The position numbers were made by a program, and so were the translations under genes. Of a DNA stretch of 64,000 nt, positions 35,171 through 44,419 are shown piece after piece (position 1 is the stretch's first letter; each line of letters opens with the position of its first letter). The DNA lies in contig CAMNSA010000001.1 in assembly GCA_946554335.1 (NCBI GenBank), positions 1 to 64,000 on the forward strand, read 5' to 3'. The notes beneath the pieces are model-generated. The model did not search any database, was not told where the DNA came from, and saw only the letters and a program-made list of their open reading frames with translations. This stretch comes from an uncultured Neglectibacter sp. (GTDB taxonomy: Bacteria; Bacillota; Clostridia; Oscillospirales; Acutalibacteraceae).

Positions 35171-35199
35171 AGAATAGCAACAAGTTACCTATTTGTCAA
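35171..35199 (-). promoter_or_regulatory. Promoter of the MarR-flavodoxin operon
   Basis: On the minus strand TTGACA (35194-35199), 17-bp spacer, TATTCT (35171-35176). The palindrome TTCTAGAA (35167-35174) and GTAACTCATTAC (35154-35165) lie at the start site and may be the regulator's operator. Confidence 0.75.
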
Positions 35200-35293
35200 G
35201 GGGGAAGAGGACCGGCAGGAAAAAGGGCAGATCGGCTTTGGCGCACAGGGCGGAAACAAGGCGAAAAAAGACGGGGAGATCCCCCGCTTTCCC

Positions 35294-35322
35294 TTGACAA
35301 ATAGTGGAAGCCCGATTATAAT
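35294..35322 (+). promoter_or_regulatory. Promoter of the potABCD operon
   Basis: TTGACA (35294-35299), 17-bp spacer, TATAAT (35317-35322). It shares TTGACAAATAG with the divergent MarR promoter. Confidence 0.85.
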
Positions 35323-35397
35323 CAAAGAACGAAAATATACTGAAATGGTATACATTAATGGAACGGGGTGAAAAACTCCTTCAGAAATGAGCGTTTT

Positions 35398-36477
35398 ATG
35401 GAGCACACGATTTTAAAGCTGGAACAGATCAGGAAAAGCTTCGGCGGCACGCCGGTGTTAAATGGGATCGACCTGGAGGTGGAGCAGGGTGAATTTATCA
35501 CGCTGCTGGGCTCCTCCGGCTGCGGAAAAACCACCACCCTTCGCATCATCGCCGGGCTGGAATCTCCTGATGAGGGGAGGGTCCTGCTGGAGGGAAAGGA
35601 TATGACCGGCACAGAACCCAATGAGCGGGATGTAAATACGGTTTTTCAGAATTATGCCTTGTTCCCCCATATGAATGTAGAGGCGAATATCGGCTATGGC
35701 CTGAAGATCCGCAAGCGGCCTAAAGGGGAGATCCGGGAAGAGGTCAGGAAAATGCTCTCTCTTGTGCAGCTTTCAGGGTATGAGAAGCGAATGCCCTCAG
35801 AGCTTTCCGGAGGACAGCGCCAGCGGGTAGCTATTGCCCGGGCACTGATCAACCGACCGAAACTGCTTTTGCTGGACGAGCCGTTGGGAGCGCTGGACCT
35901 TCAGCTTCGCCGGCAGATGCAGCAGGAATTAAAGCGCTTGCAAAAAAAGCTGGGAATCACCTTTATCTATATCACCCACGACCAGGAGGAGGCCCTCAAT
36001 ATGTCTGACCGCATCGCAGTGATGGCGGACGGCCGCTTCCAGCAGATTGGGACTCCCTCTCAGGTGTACGACGCTCCGAAAACCGCCTATGTGGCCCGGT
36101 TCGTGGGCAGCGCCAATATTGTTTGCGGGACGGTGAAAAGCGTGGAGGGAGACCTTGTAACCTTCCAGAACGGGGACGGTACCGGCGTGTTTCACAGCCG
36201 TGGGTTTTCCTTTTCTCCCGGGCAGCCCGTCACCCTGGCCGTGCGGGGAGAGCAGGCTCTTCTGGAGCAGGGAAACAGGGAGGGCGGCCTGCTTGCCACA
36301 GTGAAGGAGAAAAGCTTCTCCGGAGGGATGCTGCGCATCGCGGTGGAATTCTCCGAGGGAGTGGAGTTTATTTGCAGCCGCCACGGGATCGACTCCGCCC
36401 TGGCGCCCGGAGACAAGGTGCGGGTATCCTGGGAGGCGCAAAACGCCTGCCCGGTGGATTTGGAGGGGATTTCATGA
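35398..36477 (+). CDS. potA: Spermidine/putrescine import ATP-binding protein
   Basis: 359 residues. Walker A G-S-S-G-C-G-K-T-T, signature L-S-G-G-Q-R-Q-R-V, Walker B L-L-L-D-E-P-L-G-A-L-D, H-loop I-T-H-D-Q-E-E-A; a C-terminal TOBE regulatory domain follows (about 240-355). It powers the polyamine importer from the cytoplasmic side. I use ATG 35398, matching where family homology starts; GTG 35368 upstream is an alternative and no ribosome site decides. potB starts within its stop (ATGA, 36474-36477). Confidence 0.95.
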   Translation: MEHTILKLEQIRKSFGGTPVLNGIDLEVEQGEFITLLGSSGCGKTTTLRIIAGLESPDEGRVLLEGKDMTGTEPNERDVNTVFQNYALFPHMNVEANIGYGLKIRKRPKGEIREEVRKMLSLVQLSGYEKRMPSELSGGQRQRVAIARALINRPKLLLLDEPLGALDLQLRRQMQQELKRLQKKLGITFIYITHDQEEALNMSDRIAVMADGRFQQIGTPSQVYDAPKTAYVARFVGSANIVCGTVKSVEGDLVTFQNGDGTGVFHSRGFSFSPGQPVTLAVRGEQALLEQGNREGGLLATVKEKSFSGGMLRIAVEFSEGVEFICSRHGIDSALAPGDKVRVSWEAQNACPVDLEGIS

Positions 36478-37331
36478 AGAAGAGAAAAAGAAAGGGCGAG
36501 GCGTGGACAATAGTTCCCCTGTACCTCTTTACCCTGCTGTTTGTAGCGGGCCCTATCATCTATATGGTGGTTCTGAGCTTTATGACCAGGGCGCAGACCT
36601 GGGGCGTGGTGCCGGAATTCACCCTGAAGAATTATCAGGATATCGGGGAGCCCGTCTATCTCAAGACCTTTTGGGAATCCTTGAAGCTGGGCATGCTCAG
36701 CACTGTGCTGGTGACGGCTTTGGGCTATCCCTTCGGCTATTTTATGGCGAAGCTGACGGCAAAGTGGAAAAAGCGCACCATGATGCTGCTGATGATTCCC
36801 TTCTGGACCAGCTCGTTGATCCGGCTGTACGGGTGGATCATTATTTTCCGCACAGGAGGGGTTTTGGACAGCCTCCTTTCCGCGCTGCACATCACGGAGG
36901 AGCCCTTGAAGCTGCTTTACACCTATCCGGCTGTGGTGGTGGGCATGGTATACGCCCTTTTGCCCTTTATGATCTTTTCCGTCTATTCCAGCGCGGAGAA
37001 GCTGGACTTCAGTCTGGTGGAGGCAGCCAGAGACCTGGGCGCCTCGCCCATGAAGGCCTTTCTCACCGTGAGCCTGAAGCTGACCCTGCCTGGGCTGCTT
37101 TCCGGTGTGGTGCTGACCTTTGTCCCCTCCATGGGGTTGTTCTTCATTGCGGACATCCTGGGAGGAAATAAGGTGGTGTTGGTGGGAAATCTCATTCAGG
37201 AGCAGCTGATGAAGGCCCACAACTGGCCCTTTGCCGCGGCGCTTTCCGTGGCGCTGCTGGTGCTTACCACGGTGGTCATCTGGCTTTACCGGAAGCTTTC
37301 CGGCGTCAAGGAGCTGGAAGGGCTGGTATAA
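36474..37331 (+). CDS. potB: Spermidine/putrescine ABC transporter permease PotB
   Basis: 285 residues, six transmembrane segments. Starts MKKRKRKGEAWTIVPLYL; the EAA loop E-A-A-R-D-L-G-A-S-P-M-K-A-F contacts PotA. GGAGGGGATTTC precedes the ATG, which overlaps the potA stop by 4 nt. It forms the membrane pore with PotC. Confidence 0.93.
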   Translation: MKKRKRKGEAWTIVPLYLFTLLFVAGPIIYMVVLSFMTRAQTWGVVPEFTLKNYQDIGEPVYLKTFWESLKLGMLSTVLVTALGYPFGYFMAKLTAKWKKRTMMLLMIPFWTSSLIRLYGWIIIFRTGGVLDSLLSALHITEEPLKLLYTYPAVVVGMVYALLPFMIFSVYSSAEKLDFSLVEAARDLGASPMKAFLTVSLKLTLPGLLSGVVLTFVPSMGLFFIADILGGNKVVLVGNLIQEQLMKAHNWPFAAALSVALLVLTTVVIWLYRKLSGVKELEGLV

Positions 37332-37343
37332 GGGGGAGAGAAA

Positions 37344-38147
37344 ATGAAAAACAGAACGAAGCTTCCCAATGTGTATTTGGGATTTCTGCTTGCGCTGATG
37401 TATGTTCCCATTCTGCTTGTGATTATCTATTCCTTTAACGAGAGCAAGATCAGCTCTGTGTGGTCCGGTTTTTCTCTCAAGTGGTATGGGGAGCTGTTTC
37501 GGGACGCCGCCATGTTTGAGGCGTTGAAAAACACGGTGATTTTAGGAGTGCTCAGCTGCCTTTGCGCCGGGGTGATCGGCACTCTGGGCGCCTTTGGAAT
37601 GACGAGGGTGAGGCTTCGCACCAAGGGCGTGATGGAGTATCTTTCCACCCTTCCGATCATGATCCCGGAGATCATTCTGGGGATGGTGTTTCTCGCCTTC
37701 TTTTCCCTTATTGGTCTGCCCTTCGGCATGACGACCCTGGTGATTTCCCACACGGCGTTTTGTATTCCCTATGTCTATATGCTGGTCAAGGCCCGGCTCG
37801 TGGGAATGGACCCCAGTCTCGCGGAGGCGGCGCTGGATCTGGGGGCCTCCCCCAGGCGGGTATTCTTTGACATCACCCTGCCTTTGATCTCCCCCGCCAT
37901 CGCCTCCGGAATGCTTTTGGCCTTTGCCATGAGCGCGGACGATGTGATCATCAGTGTGTTTGTCACCGGCGTGAATACCAACACGCTGCCCCTGAAGATC
38001 TATACGCAGATGAAAACCGGCGTGACGCCGAAAATAAACGCCCTGTGTACCCTGATGTTCGCGGCCACTATCCTGCTGTGCGGGGCGGCTGCCCTGATTG
38101 GGCGGACAAAGAAAAATAAAACGGAGAAAGGAACTGAAAAACCATGA
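37344..38147 (+). CDS. potC: Spermidine/putrescine ABC transporter permease PotC
   Basis: 267 residues, six transmembrane segments. EAA loop E-A-A-L-D-L-G-A-S-P-R-R-V-F. It begins 12 nt after potB, with GGGGGAGAG as ribosome site, and overlaps potD by 4 nt (ATGA, 38144-38147). Pairs with PotB. Confidence 0.93.
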   Translation: MKNRTKLPNVYLGFLLALMYVPILLVIIYSFNESKISSVWSGFSLKWYGELFRDAAMFEALKNTVILGVLSCLCAGVIGTLGAFGMTRVRLRTKGVMEYLSTLPIMIPEIILGMVFLAFFSLIGLPFGMTTLVISHTAFCIPYVYMLVKARLVGMDPSLAEAALDLGASPRRVFFDITLPLISPAIASGMLLAFAMSADDVIISVFVTGVNTNTLPLKIYTQMKTGVTPKINALCTLMFAATILLCGAAALIGRTKKNKTEKGTEKP

Positions 38148-39193
38148 AAAAGCTGTTATGTCTTTTGCTCGCCGTTCTTCTTACCGGCGCGCTGCTTGCC
38201 GGATGCTCTCAAGGCGGCGGAAGTTCCCAGCTGAATCTGTATACCTGGGAGGGGATGTTCCCTCAGGAGGTGCTGGACGGCTTCACGGAGGAAACCGGCA
38301 TCAAGATCAACTATGTGAATTTCGACACGGATGAGACCATGCTTTCCAAGCTGGAGACCGCCGAGGGCGGGGACTACGATGTGGTGATCGCTGACGATTA
38401 TATCATTGAAACTGCCATTGAGGAGGGACTGGTGGAAAAGCTGGATCTTTCCAAGCTTGCGAACCACAAGAGCATCAACCCTCTGTATCAGGGGCAGTTC
38501 TATGATCCTTCGGACGAGTACACGGTGCCCTACGGCTCCGGCGTACAGACCATCGTCTACGACCCCTCGCGGGTGGACATCCAGATCACGGGGTATGAGG
38601 ACCTGTGGGATGAAAGCCTGAAGGGAAGCGTGGGGCTGATCGGCAGCACCAGAGTCATCGACGGCATGGCGCTGAAGGTGCTGGGAGAAAGCTACAACAC
38701 GGAGGATCTGGGAAAGATCGGCGCCGCCGGGGAGAAGCTTCTGGAGCTGGCGCCCAATATCCGCCTGATCAAGGACGACAACCTGCAGGACGACCTGATC
38801 TCCGGAGAGGTCAGCGCGGCGGTGATGTACACCTCTCAGGTGACCATGGCGAAGATTGCCAACCCTGAGCTGGAGGTGGTGTATCCCAAGGAGGGCATCG
38901 GCTTTGGGGTCATGGCCCAGTTTATTCCCGTAAAGGCCCCCAACAAGGAGGCGGCTTACAAGTTTATCGACTATATTCTAAAGCCCGAGGTCTCTGCCAA
39001 GTGCTATGAATATATGGGCTATTACTGTACCAATTCCGACGCAGACAGCCTGATTTCCGAGGAATTCCGAAGCTTTTTGACATTGCCGGAAAGCTTCCAT
39101 AAGGAGGATATGGAAATGATCGAGAATATTTCCCCGGAGGCGGTGGAGGAACACATGAAGATCTGGAACGAATTTAAGGCCGCCTGCGAATAA
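38144..39193 (+). CDS. potD: Polyamine-binding lipoprotein PotD
   Basis: 349 residues. A lipoprotein signal, L-L-T-G-A-L-L-A-G-C-S-Q-G-G, puts the mature N-terminal Cys at position 21 on the outer face of the membrane. The body is a periplasmic-binding-protein-2 fold: L-N-L-Y-T-W-E-G-M-F-P at the start, Y-D-V-V-I-A-D-D-Y, and V-P-Y-G-S-G. It captures spermidine or putrescine and delivers it to PotBC. AGAAAGG lies before ATG. Terminator follows. Confidence 0.95.
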   Translation: MKKLLCLLLAVLLTGALLAGCSQGGGSSQLNLYTWEGMFPQEVLDGFTEETGIKINYVNFDTDETMLSKLETAEGGDYDVVIADDYIIETAIEEGLVEKLDLSKLANHKSINPLYQGQFYDPSDEYTVPYGSGVQTIVYDPSRVDIQITGYEDLWDESLKGSVGLIGSTRVIDGMALKVLGESYNTEDLGKIGAAGEKLLELAPNIRLIKDDNLQDDLISGEVSAAVMYTSQVTMAKIANPELEVVYPKEGIGFGVMAQFIPVKAPNKEAAYKFIDYILKPEVSAKCYEYMGYYCTNSDADSLISEEFRSFLTLPESFHKEDMEMIENISPEAVEEHMKIWNEFKAACE

Positions 39194-39200
39194 AAAGATA

Positions 39201-39237
39201 CAGGGCTCTCCGGTTTTCGGAGGGCCCTGCCTTTTTT
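39201..39237 (+). terminator. Terminator of potABCD
   Basis: CAGGGCTCTCCG (39201-39212) pairs with CGGAGGGCCCTG (39218-39229; one G-U), followed by CCTTTTTT. A repeat string with TTAGTTGTTAGTAGTTAG and TAATCAACAACTAC (about 39238-39300) belongs to the dispersed intergenic family. Confidence 0.88.
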
Positions 39238-39290
39238 AGTTGTTAGTAGTTAGAGGAATTAGTAGTTAAAATAACACTCTTATCTAATAA

Positions 39291-40406
39291 TCAACAACTA
39301 CGACTGTCCGGGGATCTTTCATCCTTTTCAGGATTTGCTTTGCCGGAAAGTGAGGAGAAAAAAGCTCTGTTGTAGAGGACGGCGGGATCCTGAGGCTTTA
39401 AATTTCCGGCCAGATCGTTATATTCCTTCGCCTTTTCCACATCCCCCAGATGATACCAGCACAGGCAGAGCCCCAAATAGGGCAGAAATCCGTAACAGTC
39501 CGGGAGGACAAAGCCGCCGCTACCCTGTGGGCAGGAAAGCGCTGTTTCATACCAGAAAACGGTGCAGGAAAACTGAGAACGCTCCTGAAAAAGACGGCCC
39601 AGCTCACAGGCGATCTCCGCCCGGGGCGGGCCAAACCGGAAGCTCTCCAGAAGCGCACTGAGCGCTTGTTCCGGCTTTTGCAGGCGCATAAAGCATTGTG
39701 CCAGATCCAGAGAGGCCTGAATCTTATTTTCTACCCAGCCTTCTTCACACTCCAAAAAACGGGTGAATACCTGGGCTGCCTCCTCGTCTCTCCCGTGGTA
39801 GGTAAGCTCTCGGGCGTAATAGAACTGCTCTCTGGGGGAGAGACCGCCCTTTTCCCGGAGCAGCTTCTCAAAAATACGCAGATTCCGGTCCGGATCGCCA
39901 GGGCCCTCCTTTTGGTGCGTTATGGCAGTGTCGTTGTAAACGATCTTTCCCGCGGGAACGATCGCCTCGTGGACGGCTCCTTCCCAGCGAAAGCCGGCTT
40001 CTCTTCGCAGGAGGCGTTCCCGGTAACAGGTGAACTGCGGATTTCCGAAGGAGTCAAAGGCGGTGTGGTAGGGCATCATCACCATGTCGGTGTCAGGAGA
40101 AAGGGACGCCTTGAGGGAGAAAAAGGAAGCTTGATCTGTCTCTTTCAACACATCGTCGGCATCAAGCCACATGCAGTATTCCATAGAGGCTTTGGAAAAG
40201 GCGAAATTTCTGGCCAGAGAAAAATCGTCCTGCCAGGAGAAATCATAGACCATTTGGGTGTATTGGCGGGCTATTTCTTTGGTGCGGTCCGCACTGCCGG
40301 TATCCACAATAATGATCTCGTCTACCAGATGGCTGACCGAGTGAAGGCATCGGGGCAAGACGGCTTCCTCGTTCTTTACGATCATACATAGGCTGATGGT
40401 GACCAA
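39291..40406 (-). CDS. Family 2 glycosyltransferase with C-terminal TPR-like repeats
   Basis: 371 residues. GT-A domain: S-L-C-M-I-V-K-N-E-E at the start, I-I-I-V-D-T-G-S-A-D-R-T, and the D-x-D-like M-W-L-D-A-D-D. The second half is helical with A-L-S-A-L-L-E-S-F and A-R-E-L-T-Y-H-G-R-D-E-E-A-A-Q-V-F, in TPR style. It starts at TTG 40406 (GAGGC 5 nt upstream) and lies directly downstream of the collagen-like gene, so it may glycosylate its Thr/Ser-rich repeats, as happens in BclA-type exosporium proteins (inference). Confidence 0.85.
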   Translation of the reverse strand: MVTISLCMIVKNEEAVLPRCLHSVSHLVDEIIIVDTGSADRTKEIARQYTQMVYDFSWQDDFSLARNFAFSKASMEYCMWLDADDVLKETDQASFFSLKASLSPDTDMVMMPYHTAFDSFGNPQFTCYRERLLRREAGFRWEGAVHEAIVPAGKIVYNDTAITHQKEGPGDPDRNLRIFEKLLREKGGLSPREQFYYARELTYHGRDEEAAQVFTRFLECEEGWVENKIQASLDLAQCFMRLQKPEQALSALLESFRFGPPRAEIACELGRLFQERSQFSCTVFWYETALSCPQGSGGFVLPDCYGFLPYLGLCLCWYHLGDVEKAKEYNDLAGNLKPQDPAVLYNRAFFSSLSGKANPEKDERSPDSRSC

Positions 40407-40435
40407 GGCTGCCTCATTCCTTTCCGGATAAGTAG

Positions 40436-40454
40436 GCGCGGCTGGAAGCCGCGC
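40436..40454 (-). terminator. Hairpin after the collagen-like gene
   Basis: GCGCGGCT (40436-40443) pairs with AGCCGCGC (40447-40454). On the minus strand it is followed by CTACTT; the U-run is weak. Confidence 0.45.
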
Positions 40455-40472
40455 ACAAAATGCTATAGGTCT

Positions 40473-41810
40473 TTAAGAAATTGCGATACTGCCGCTGGCA
40501 TGGCCGGTAATGGGAAGCGTTTCGGCAGAGCCGGTGGAGGTTGCAGTGAATGCCAGAACCAACCGGGTTTGAATTGTCAGAGGAACATTCAGTGTGCCGA
40601 TGGCCCCTGAGAAGGAAGCGCCTTCCGGAACTGTGCCTGTTAAGGAAGGGGAAAGCGTCACAGAGGCGCCGGGAACCTCGGTAAATACATTGTCCGGCGC
40701 AGTAGACTGATAAAGAGCGGCTTTGATCTGAACTTTGCTGTTTCCCAGAGAAATGGTTGGATACGGGGTGAAATAAGCAGTCAATCCGGTGAGAACACCG
40801 TCTCTTGGGAGAGAGATGGGGAGGCTTCGCGCATTTCCCGCTGCATTTGTCAAATCAAAGGTAGAATTTGGGCCGAGAGTGGCGATAGAAGAAGAATGGG
40901 AACCAACCAAAACGGGAGTCCCCGCAGCGCCGTCGGCCAAAGTGGTCAGAGAAACTAATGAGTCAGAGGAAAAAGGAAGAACCGCAGCACTGCCGGCAGG
41001 CCCTGTGGAACCTCTGGGCCCAGTAGGTCCGGTAGGACCGGTAGGACCACTAGACCCGGTGGGTCCGCTAGGTCCGGTAGGCCCGCTAGGCCCGGTAGGC
41101 CCAGTAGGGCCGCTAGGTCCGGTGGGGCCGCTAGGTCCGGTGGGGCCGCTAGGTCCGGTGGGGCCGCTAGGTCCGGTGGGGCCGCTAGGTCCGGTAGGGC
41201 CGCTAGGTCCGGTAGGACCGCTAGGCCCGGTGGGGCCGCTAGGTCCGGTAGGACCGCTAGGCCCGCTAGGCCCGGTAGGCCCGGTGGGACCGCTAGGCCC
41301 GGTAGGCCCGGTGGGACCGGTGGGGCCGCTAGGTCCAGTAGAACCGCTAGGCCCGGTAGGCCCGCTAGGCCCGGTAGGCCCACTAGGCCCAGTAGGACCA
41401 GTAGGCCCAGTAGGACCGGTGGGACCGGTAGGACCGCTAGGCCCAGTAGGTCCGGTAGGCCCACTAGGCCCGGTGGGGCCGCTAGGTCCGGTAGGCCCGG
41501 TGGGACCGCTAGGTCCAGTAGGCCCTGTGGTTCCGATAGGTCCCTGGGGGCCTGTGACACCTCGAGGGCCTGTAGCTCCCGTGGGGCCGGCAGAACCGGT
41601 GTTCCCTGTGGGACCCTGAGGACCCTGGAGTCCCTGTACTCCTTGTGGGCCCGTAGGACCTATTGGTCCGGGAACGCCTTGGACTCCCTGCACTCCTTGA
41701 GGACCAGTGGGTCCTGTAGGTCCTGTGGGCCCTGGGATGCCCCCGGCGGGAGGACAACAGGGAACAGGACAGCAGCAGGGATCAGAGTATCCTGGTCTGT
41801 AAATATTCAT
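40473..41810 (-). CDS. Collagen-like exosporium-type protein with BclB-like C-terminal domain
   Basis: 445 residues. A short Cys-rich head with [10 protein letters not shown] (12-21) precedes ~83 Gly-X-Y triplets (about 24-273), mostly G-P-T and G-P-S. The last ~170 residues ([11 protein letters not shown]...) form a beta-sandwich like the BclB/TNF-type C-terminal domain of exosporium collagens. These proteins form spore-surface filaments with heavy glycosylation of Thr. The triplet tract is repetitive at DNA level (GGTCCGG/GGACCGG units), so its length probably varies between strains. Start ATG 41810 with TAGGAGATTTC upstream. No signal peptide. The neighbouring glycosyltransferase fits. Confidence 0.92.
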   Translation of the reverse strand: MNIYRPGYSDPCCCPVPCCPPAGGIPGPTGPTGPTGPQGVQGVQGVPGPIGPTGPQGVQGLQGPQGPTGNTGSAGPTGATGPRGVTGPQGPIGTTGPTGPSGPTGPTGPSGPTGPSGPTGPTGPSGPTGPTGPTGPTGPTGPSGPTGPSGPTGPSGSTGPSGPTGPTGPTGPSGPTGPTGPSGPSGPTGPSGPTGPSGPTGPSGPTGPSGPTGPSGPTGPSGPTGPSGPTGPSGPTGPTGPSGPTGPSGPTGSSGPTGPTGPTGPRGSTGPAGSAAVLPFSSDSLVSLTTLADGAAGTPVLVGSHSSSIATLGPNSTFDLTNAAGNARSLPISLPRDGVLTGLTAYFTPYPTISLGNSKVQIKAALYQSTAPDNVFTEVPGASVTLSPSLTGTVPEGASFSGAIGTLNVPLTIQTRLVLAFTATSTGSAETLPITGHASGSIAIS

Positions 41811-41841
41811 GTCAGAAATCTCCTAATAGAATAATTTGGCG

Positions 41842-41862
41842 AACCCGGCCAAAGGCCGGGTT
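41842..41862. other. Hairpin upstream of the collagen-like gene
   Basis: AACCCGGCC (41842-41850) and GGCCGGGTT (41854-41862) with loop AAA. No U-run. Confidence 0.4.
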
Positions 41863-41937
41863 TCTCCATGGCTTCGGAAAGCTTTCCATAGATAGAGTAT
41901 GCGGACAGGCCGGAGAATGTGCCGCCCGAAACAGAAC

Positions 41938-41965
41938 GCGGGAGCCGGTAAAAACCGGCTCCCGC
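41938..41965 (-). terminator. Terminator downstream of the VanY-like gene
   Basis: A perfect 12-bp stem GCGGGAGCCGGT / ACCGGCTCCCGC (41938-41949, 41954-41965), just past the stop on the minus strand. On the plus strand CTTTTTTATTTC begins 15 nt after it. Confidence 0.6.
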
Positions 41966-41983
41966 AGGAGGCTGTCTGCTTTT

Positions 41984-42811
41984 TTATTTCGTTACGGGAA
42001 AGCCCAGATACTCTTCCAGGCAAAGTCCTTGCTCCATGATCTCCTTCGCGGCCTTTTCGCCGACATAGCGGTAATGCCAGGGCTCGTAGCCGATGCCGGT
42101 CAATTCCTCTTTTTCTTTGGGATAGCGGAGGATAAAGCCATACTGGGCGCAATGCTCGAAAAGCCAGTTCTGCTCCGGTGTGTCCTCCTGCGCTTCTTCC
42201 AGGACCTGGAAATTCATGGAGACGATATCGGCGGCCAGACCGGACTCGTGCTCGCTGACTCCGGGAGGGTGTACCCACAGGGCGGCCTCCTCTCTGGCCT
42301 CTTTTTCTCCACAGTTTTTTTCCGCCATCACACGGCGTACCTTGTCTTCAAAGAGCTCCTCCTGAAGTTCACGGGAACGATAGGCGGAGCACACCAAAGG
42401 AGAAAGCCCCTCTTTGCGCATATCAGAAAGCATGGCTTCCATCGCGTCGATTGCCCGGCTGTCAAACTGTTCGTTCCCGCCGTCAATGGGAGATAATGTA
42501 AGCTCATATTCTTCTGAGAGCGGATATTCGGAATTGACCAGCAGAAGGGGCCATTGCTGAGTGGGAATCCGGGGAGAGGGAGAAGGACTTTGTGCAGGGG
42601 AAACCGAGGACAGAGGGGCGAGAGCGGGAGAGGTACTACTTTCCGGGGAAACGGTTGACTTTTTTCCGGAAAAGGCCGGGAAAATCACAAGGGAAAGAAG
42701 CAGAATGACCAGTATGCCAGCCAGGACGGCCAGGGGCGGAGTCCTGAACGGAAAAGTAAAACGCCTTTTCCGCCGGGATGAGAGAAGCCTTTTTTTAGAA
42801 TATGTTCTCAT
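41984..42811 (-). CDS. D-alanyl-D-alanine carboxypeptidase, VanY/M15B family
   Basis: 275 residues. A single N-terminal membrane anchor (L-A-V-L-A-G-I-L-V-I-L-L-L-S-L-V-I-F) is followed by a Ser/Pro-rich linker and an M15 peptidase domain. Zinc ligands: S-E-H-E-S-G-L-A-A-D (His, Asp) and G-Y-E-P-W-H-Y-R (His, preceded by catalytic Glu). It trims D-Ala from peptidoglycan pentapeptides outside the membrane. I start at ATG 42811 (GAGG 6 nt before); ATG 42823, which overlaps the upstream stop as ATGA, is an equal alternative. Last gene of the two-component cluster. Confidence 0.88.
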   Translation of the reverse strand: MRTYSKKRLLSSRRKRRFTFPFRTPPLAVLAGILVILLLSLVIFPAFSGKKSTVSPESSTSPALAPLSSVSPAQSPSPSPRIPTQQWPLLLVNSEYPLSEEYELTLSPIDGGNEQFDSRAIDAMEAMLSDMRKEGLSPLVCSAYRSRELQEELFEDKVRRVMAEKNCGEKEAREEAALWVHPPGVSEHESGLAADIVSMNFQVLEEAQEDTPEQNWLFEHCAQYGFILRYPKEKEELTGIGYEPWHYRYVGEKAAKEIMEQGLCLEEYLGFPVTK

Positions 42812-42819
42812 ATCGTTCC

Positions 42820-43515
42820 TCATTTCTTTTCGTCGTAACGGGTGATATATTCCTGTTCTTCCCCATAGGAAAGAAGCTCTTCCCTGGAAACATACCGTCC
42901 CCAGGAGATCTCACAGGTCTCATAGTCACGGTTCACCTCCGCGACGGTGACGCCATCGTCTGTTTTTTCCACTACGATCATGGAATGGCAAGCTCCAGTG
43001 AGGCGGATATGATCTCCCGGGCGCAGAGCGTCAAAATCCCGGTGAACGCTCAGGGGAGCGTCTTCCCCAAAGAGCCGGTCGCTGAAAAGCGACGCAAAGC
43101 CCAGACACTGGCACATGGGGTCGTATTGAGGAAACAGGGACCCGGTGCCTCCGCTGTAGTGGTTGCAGAACTCTTCTCCGTAGAGGGAGTGAACGCAGGG
43201 GGTCTCTGTCACGCCGCCCTCTTCCCCATTTTCCATGTGGTTCCAATAGCTGCCGTCGGGGAATTCTCTGCGCAGCTGATCGAGAGCGGCCGTGATATCG
43301 GCCTCGGATACCGCGGAAACGGCCTCTTCATAAACTTCAGAAGAGGCAGACGGCAAATTCCGGAAATCCGGAGAAAAGCCGCGGGGGCCGTGATTTCCCT
43401 GATCTGAAAAAAGCGGGGAAAGCACCGCGAACAGGAAGCCTGCGAAAAATGCAGCTGCCAAAAGCAGAAAGAGAAAAGTCCGATGATAAGTTTTCTTTTG
43501 ATGAGAAGCGACCAT
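42820..43515 (-). CDS. Membrane-anchored CHAP/NlpC-like cysteine peptidase (predicted)
   Basis: 231 residues. An N-terminal transmembrane segment (R-T-F-L-F-L-L-L-A-A-A-F-F-A-G-F-L-F-A-V) is followed by a linker and a C-terminal domain with C-Q-C-L-G-F-A-S-L-F (Cys) and G-A-C-H-S-M-I-V-V-E-K (His). This is the Cys-His arrangement of CHAP/NlpC-like amidases, but I cannot confirm the family. ATG 43515 is chosen: AAGGAGG ends 9 nt upstream. Overlaps VanY-like gene by 3-4 nt. Acting outside the cell on wall or peptides is inferred. Confidence 0.65.
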   Translation of the reverse strand: MVASHQKKTYHRTFLFLLLAAAFFAGFLFAVLSPLFSDQGNHGPRGFSPDFRNLPSASSEVYEEAVSAVSEADITAALDQLRREFPDGSYWNHMENGEEGGVTETPCVHSLYGEEFCNHYSGGTGSLFPQYDPMCQCLGFASLFSDRLFGEDAPLSVHRDFDALRPGDHIRLTGACHSMIVVEKTDDGVTVAEVNRDYETCEISWGRYVSREELLSYGEEQEYITRYDEKK

Positions 43516-43621
43516 AGAAAGCATCCTCCTTGCCAAAGATTTTTGACAGGGAATAGCTTACAGGCCGGCTGCGTCCAAAAAGCTTCCTGATTGTATCAAA
43601 ATCCCATCAGGGAAAAGGCGC

Positions 43622-44419
43622 TCAGGCATTAAAGAAAATACAAAAGTATGTTCCCTCCTGGTAAGATAAGATCCACTGGATCCCGGAGGAACTTCCTATC
43701 TGATGGAGAAAAACATCTTCCTGGTTGCTTTCCTGAAGGGTAATAGGGGAGGGAAGCTCCAGGTATTCTCCAAAGGCGGAAAGGGAGGTTCCGATCCCGT
43801 ATTCTTCAGAGGGGCCTTCCCCGTTGTCCCAATTGCCGTCATCTCCCCTTGCAGCGGAGAGCGACCACAGCTTTTGCTCCTCCGGATCCAATATGGCAGA
43901 ATAGTGACAGCTATTCATCGTGAAGCTGAACTGGTACAGGGAAAAGCTGCGGGAGAAATCCGAAACATCCGTACAGACGATCCGCTCTGCAAAATCTACC
44001 GTCAGGTCCCCTTCCCAGGAGTTCAGGGGCGCCAGGCTCCAGGGAACGAGTCCAATCTCCAGCAGGTGGGAAAATTCCTTCTGAAAGGTGAAAAACCATT
44101 CCAATTTATGGAACAGGGGAGAGTCCTCCCGTGAGGAATTCTGAATTTCGTCCGGAGAAAAGGCCTTTGATTTCAGAAGTCCTGCGGTGGAAGAGAGCAC
44201 CTGGTCTGAATTTTGAAGAGACAGGTTGTACAGAGAAAGCTTGTCCAAGGTGGTGAGGTCAGAAGAGCCGGCAGGGACTTGCGCGACCTCTTCAATTCTC
44301 ATTCCGGAAAGCGTGAGGGAATCCCGCAGGCGGGACAGAAGCGGCGGGGAAAAGACAGAAAAAGCGGCAAGCAGGAGCACTAAAAGGGGAGGCAGCAGCC
44401 GTCTAGTTACCTTTTTCAG
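43622..44419 (-). CDS. Exported protein of unknown function, apparently starting with CTG
   Basis: 265 residues if it begins at CTG 44419. From there the N-terminus is a good signal peptide/anchor, with basic residues K-K-V-T-R-R and then L-L-P-P-L-L-V-L-L-L-A-A-F. The consensus AAAGGAGG (44428-44435) lies 8 nt upstream. No ATG, GTG or TTG lies between that ribosome site and the hydrophobic core; the first canonical start (GTG 44380) has no ribosome site and would cut off the basic N-terminus. The gene overlaps the end of the histidine kinase by 17 nt. The rest shows Trp-rich beta-like patterns and no known motif. Confidence 0.7.
   Translation of the reverse strand: MKKVTRRLLPPLLVLLLAAFSVFSPPLLSRLRDSLTLSGMRIEEVAQVPAGSSDLTTLDKLSLYNLSLQNSDQVLSSTAGLLKSKAFSPDEIQNSSREDSPLFHKLEWFFTFQKEFSHLLEIGLVPWSLAPLNSWEGDLTVDFAERIVCTDVSDFSRSFSLYQFSFTMNSCHYSAILDPEEQKLWSLSAARGDDGNWDNGEGPSEEYGIGTSLSAFGEYLELPSPITLQESNQEDVFLHQIGSSSGIQWILSYQEGTYFCIFFNA

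Noticed and set aside
40789-41619. Long open frame opposite the collagen-like gene (G-P-V/G-P-L repeats)
   Set aside because: It is the reverse complement of the Gly-X-Y tract and lacks a ribosome site; repetitive triplets keep both strands open.
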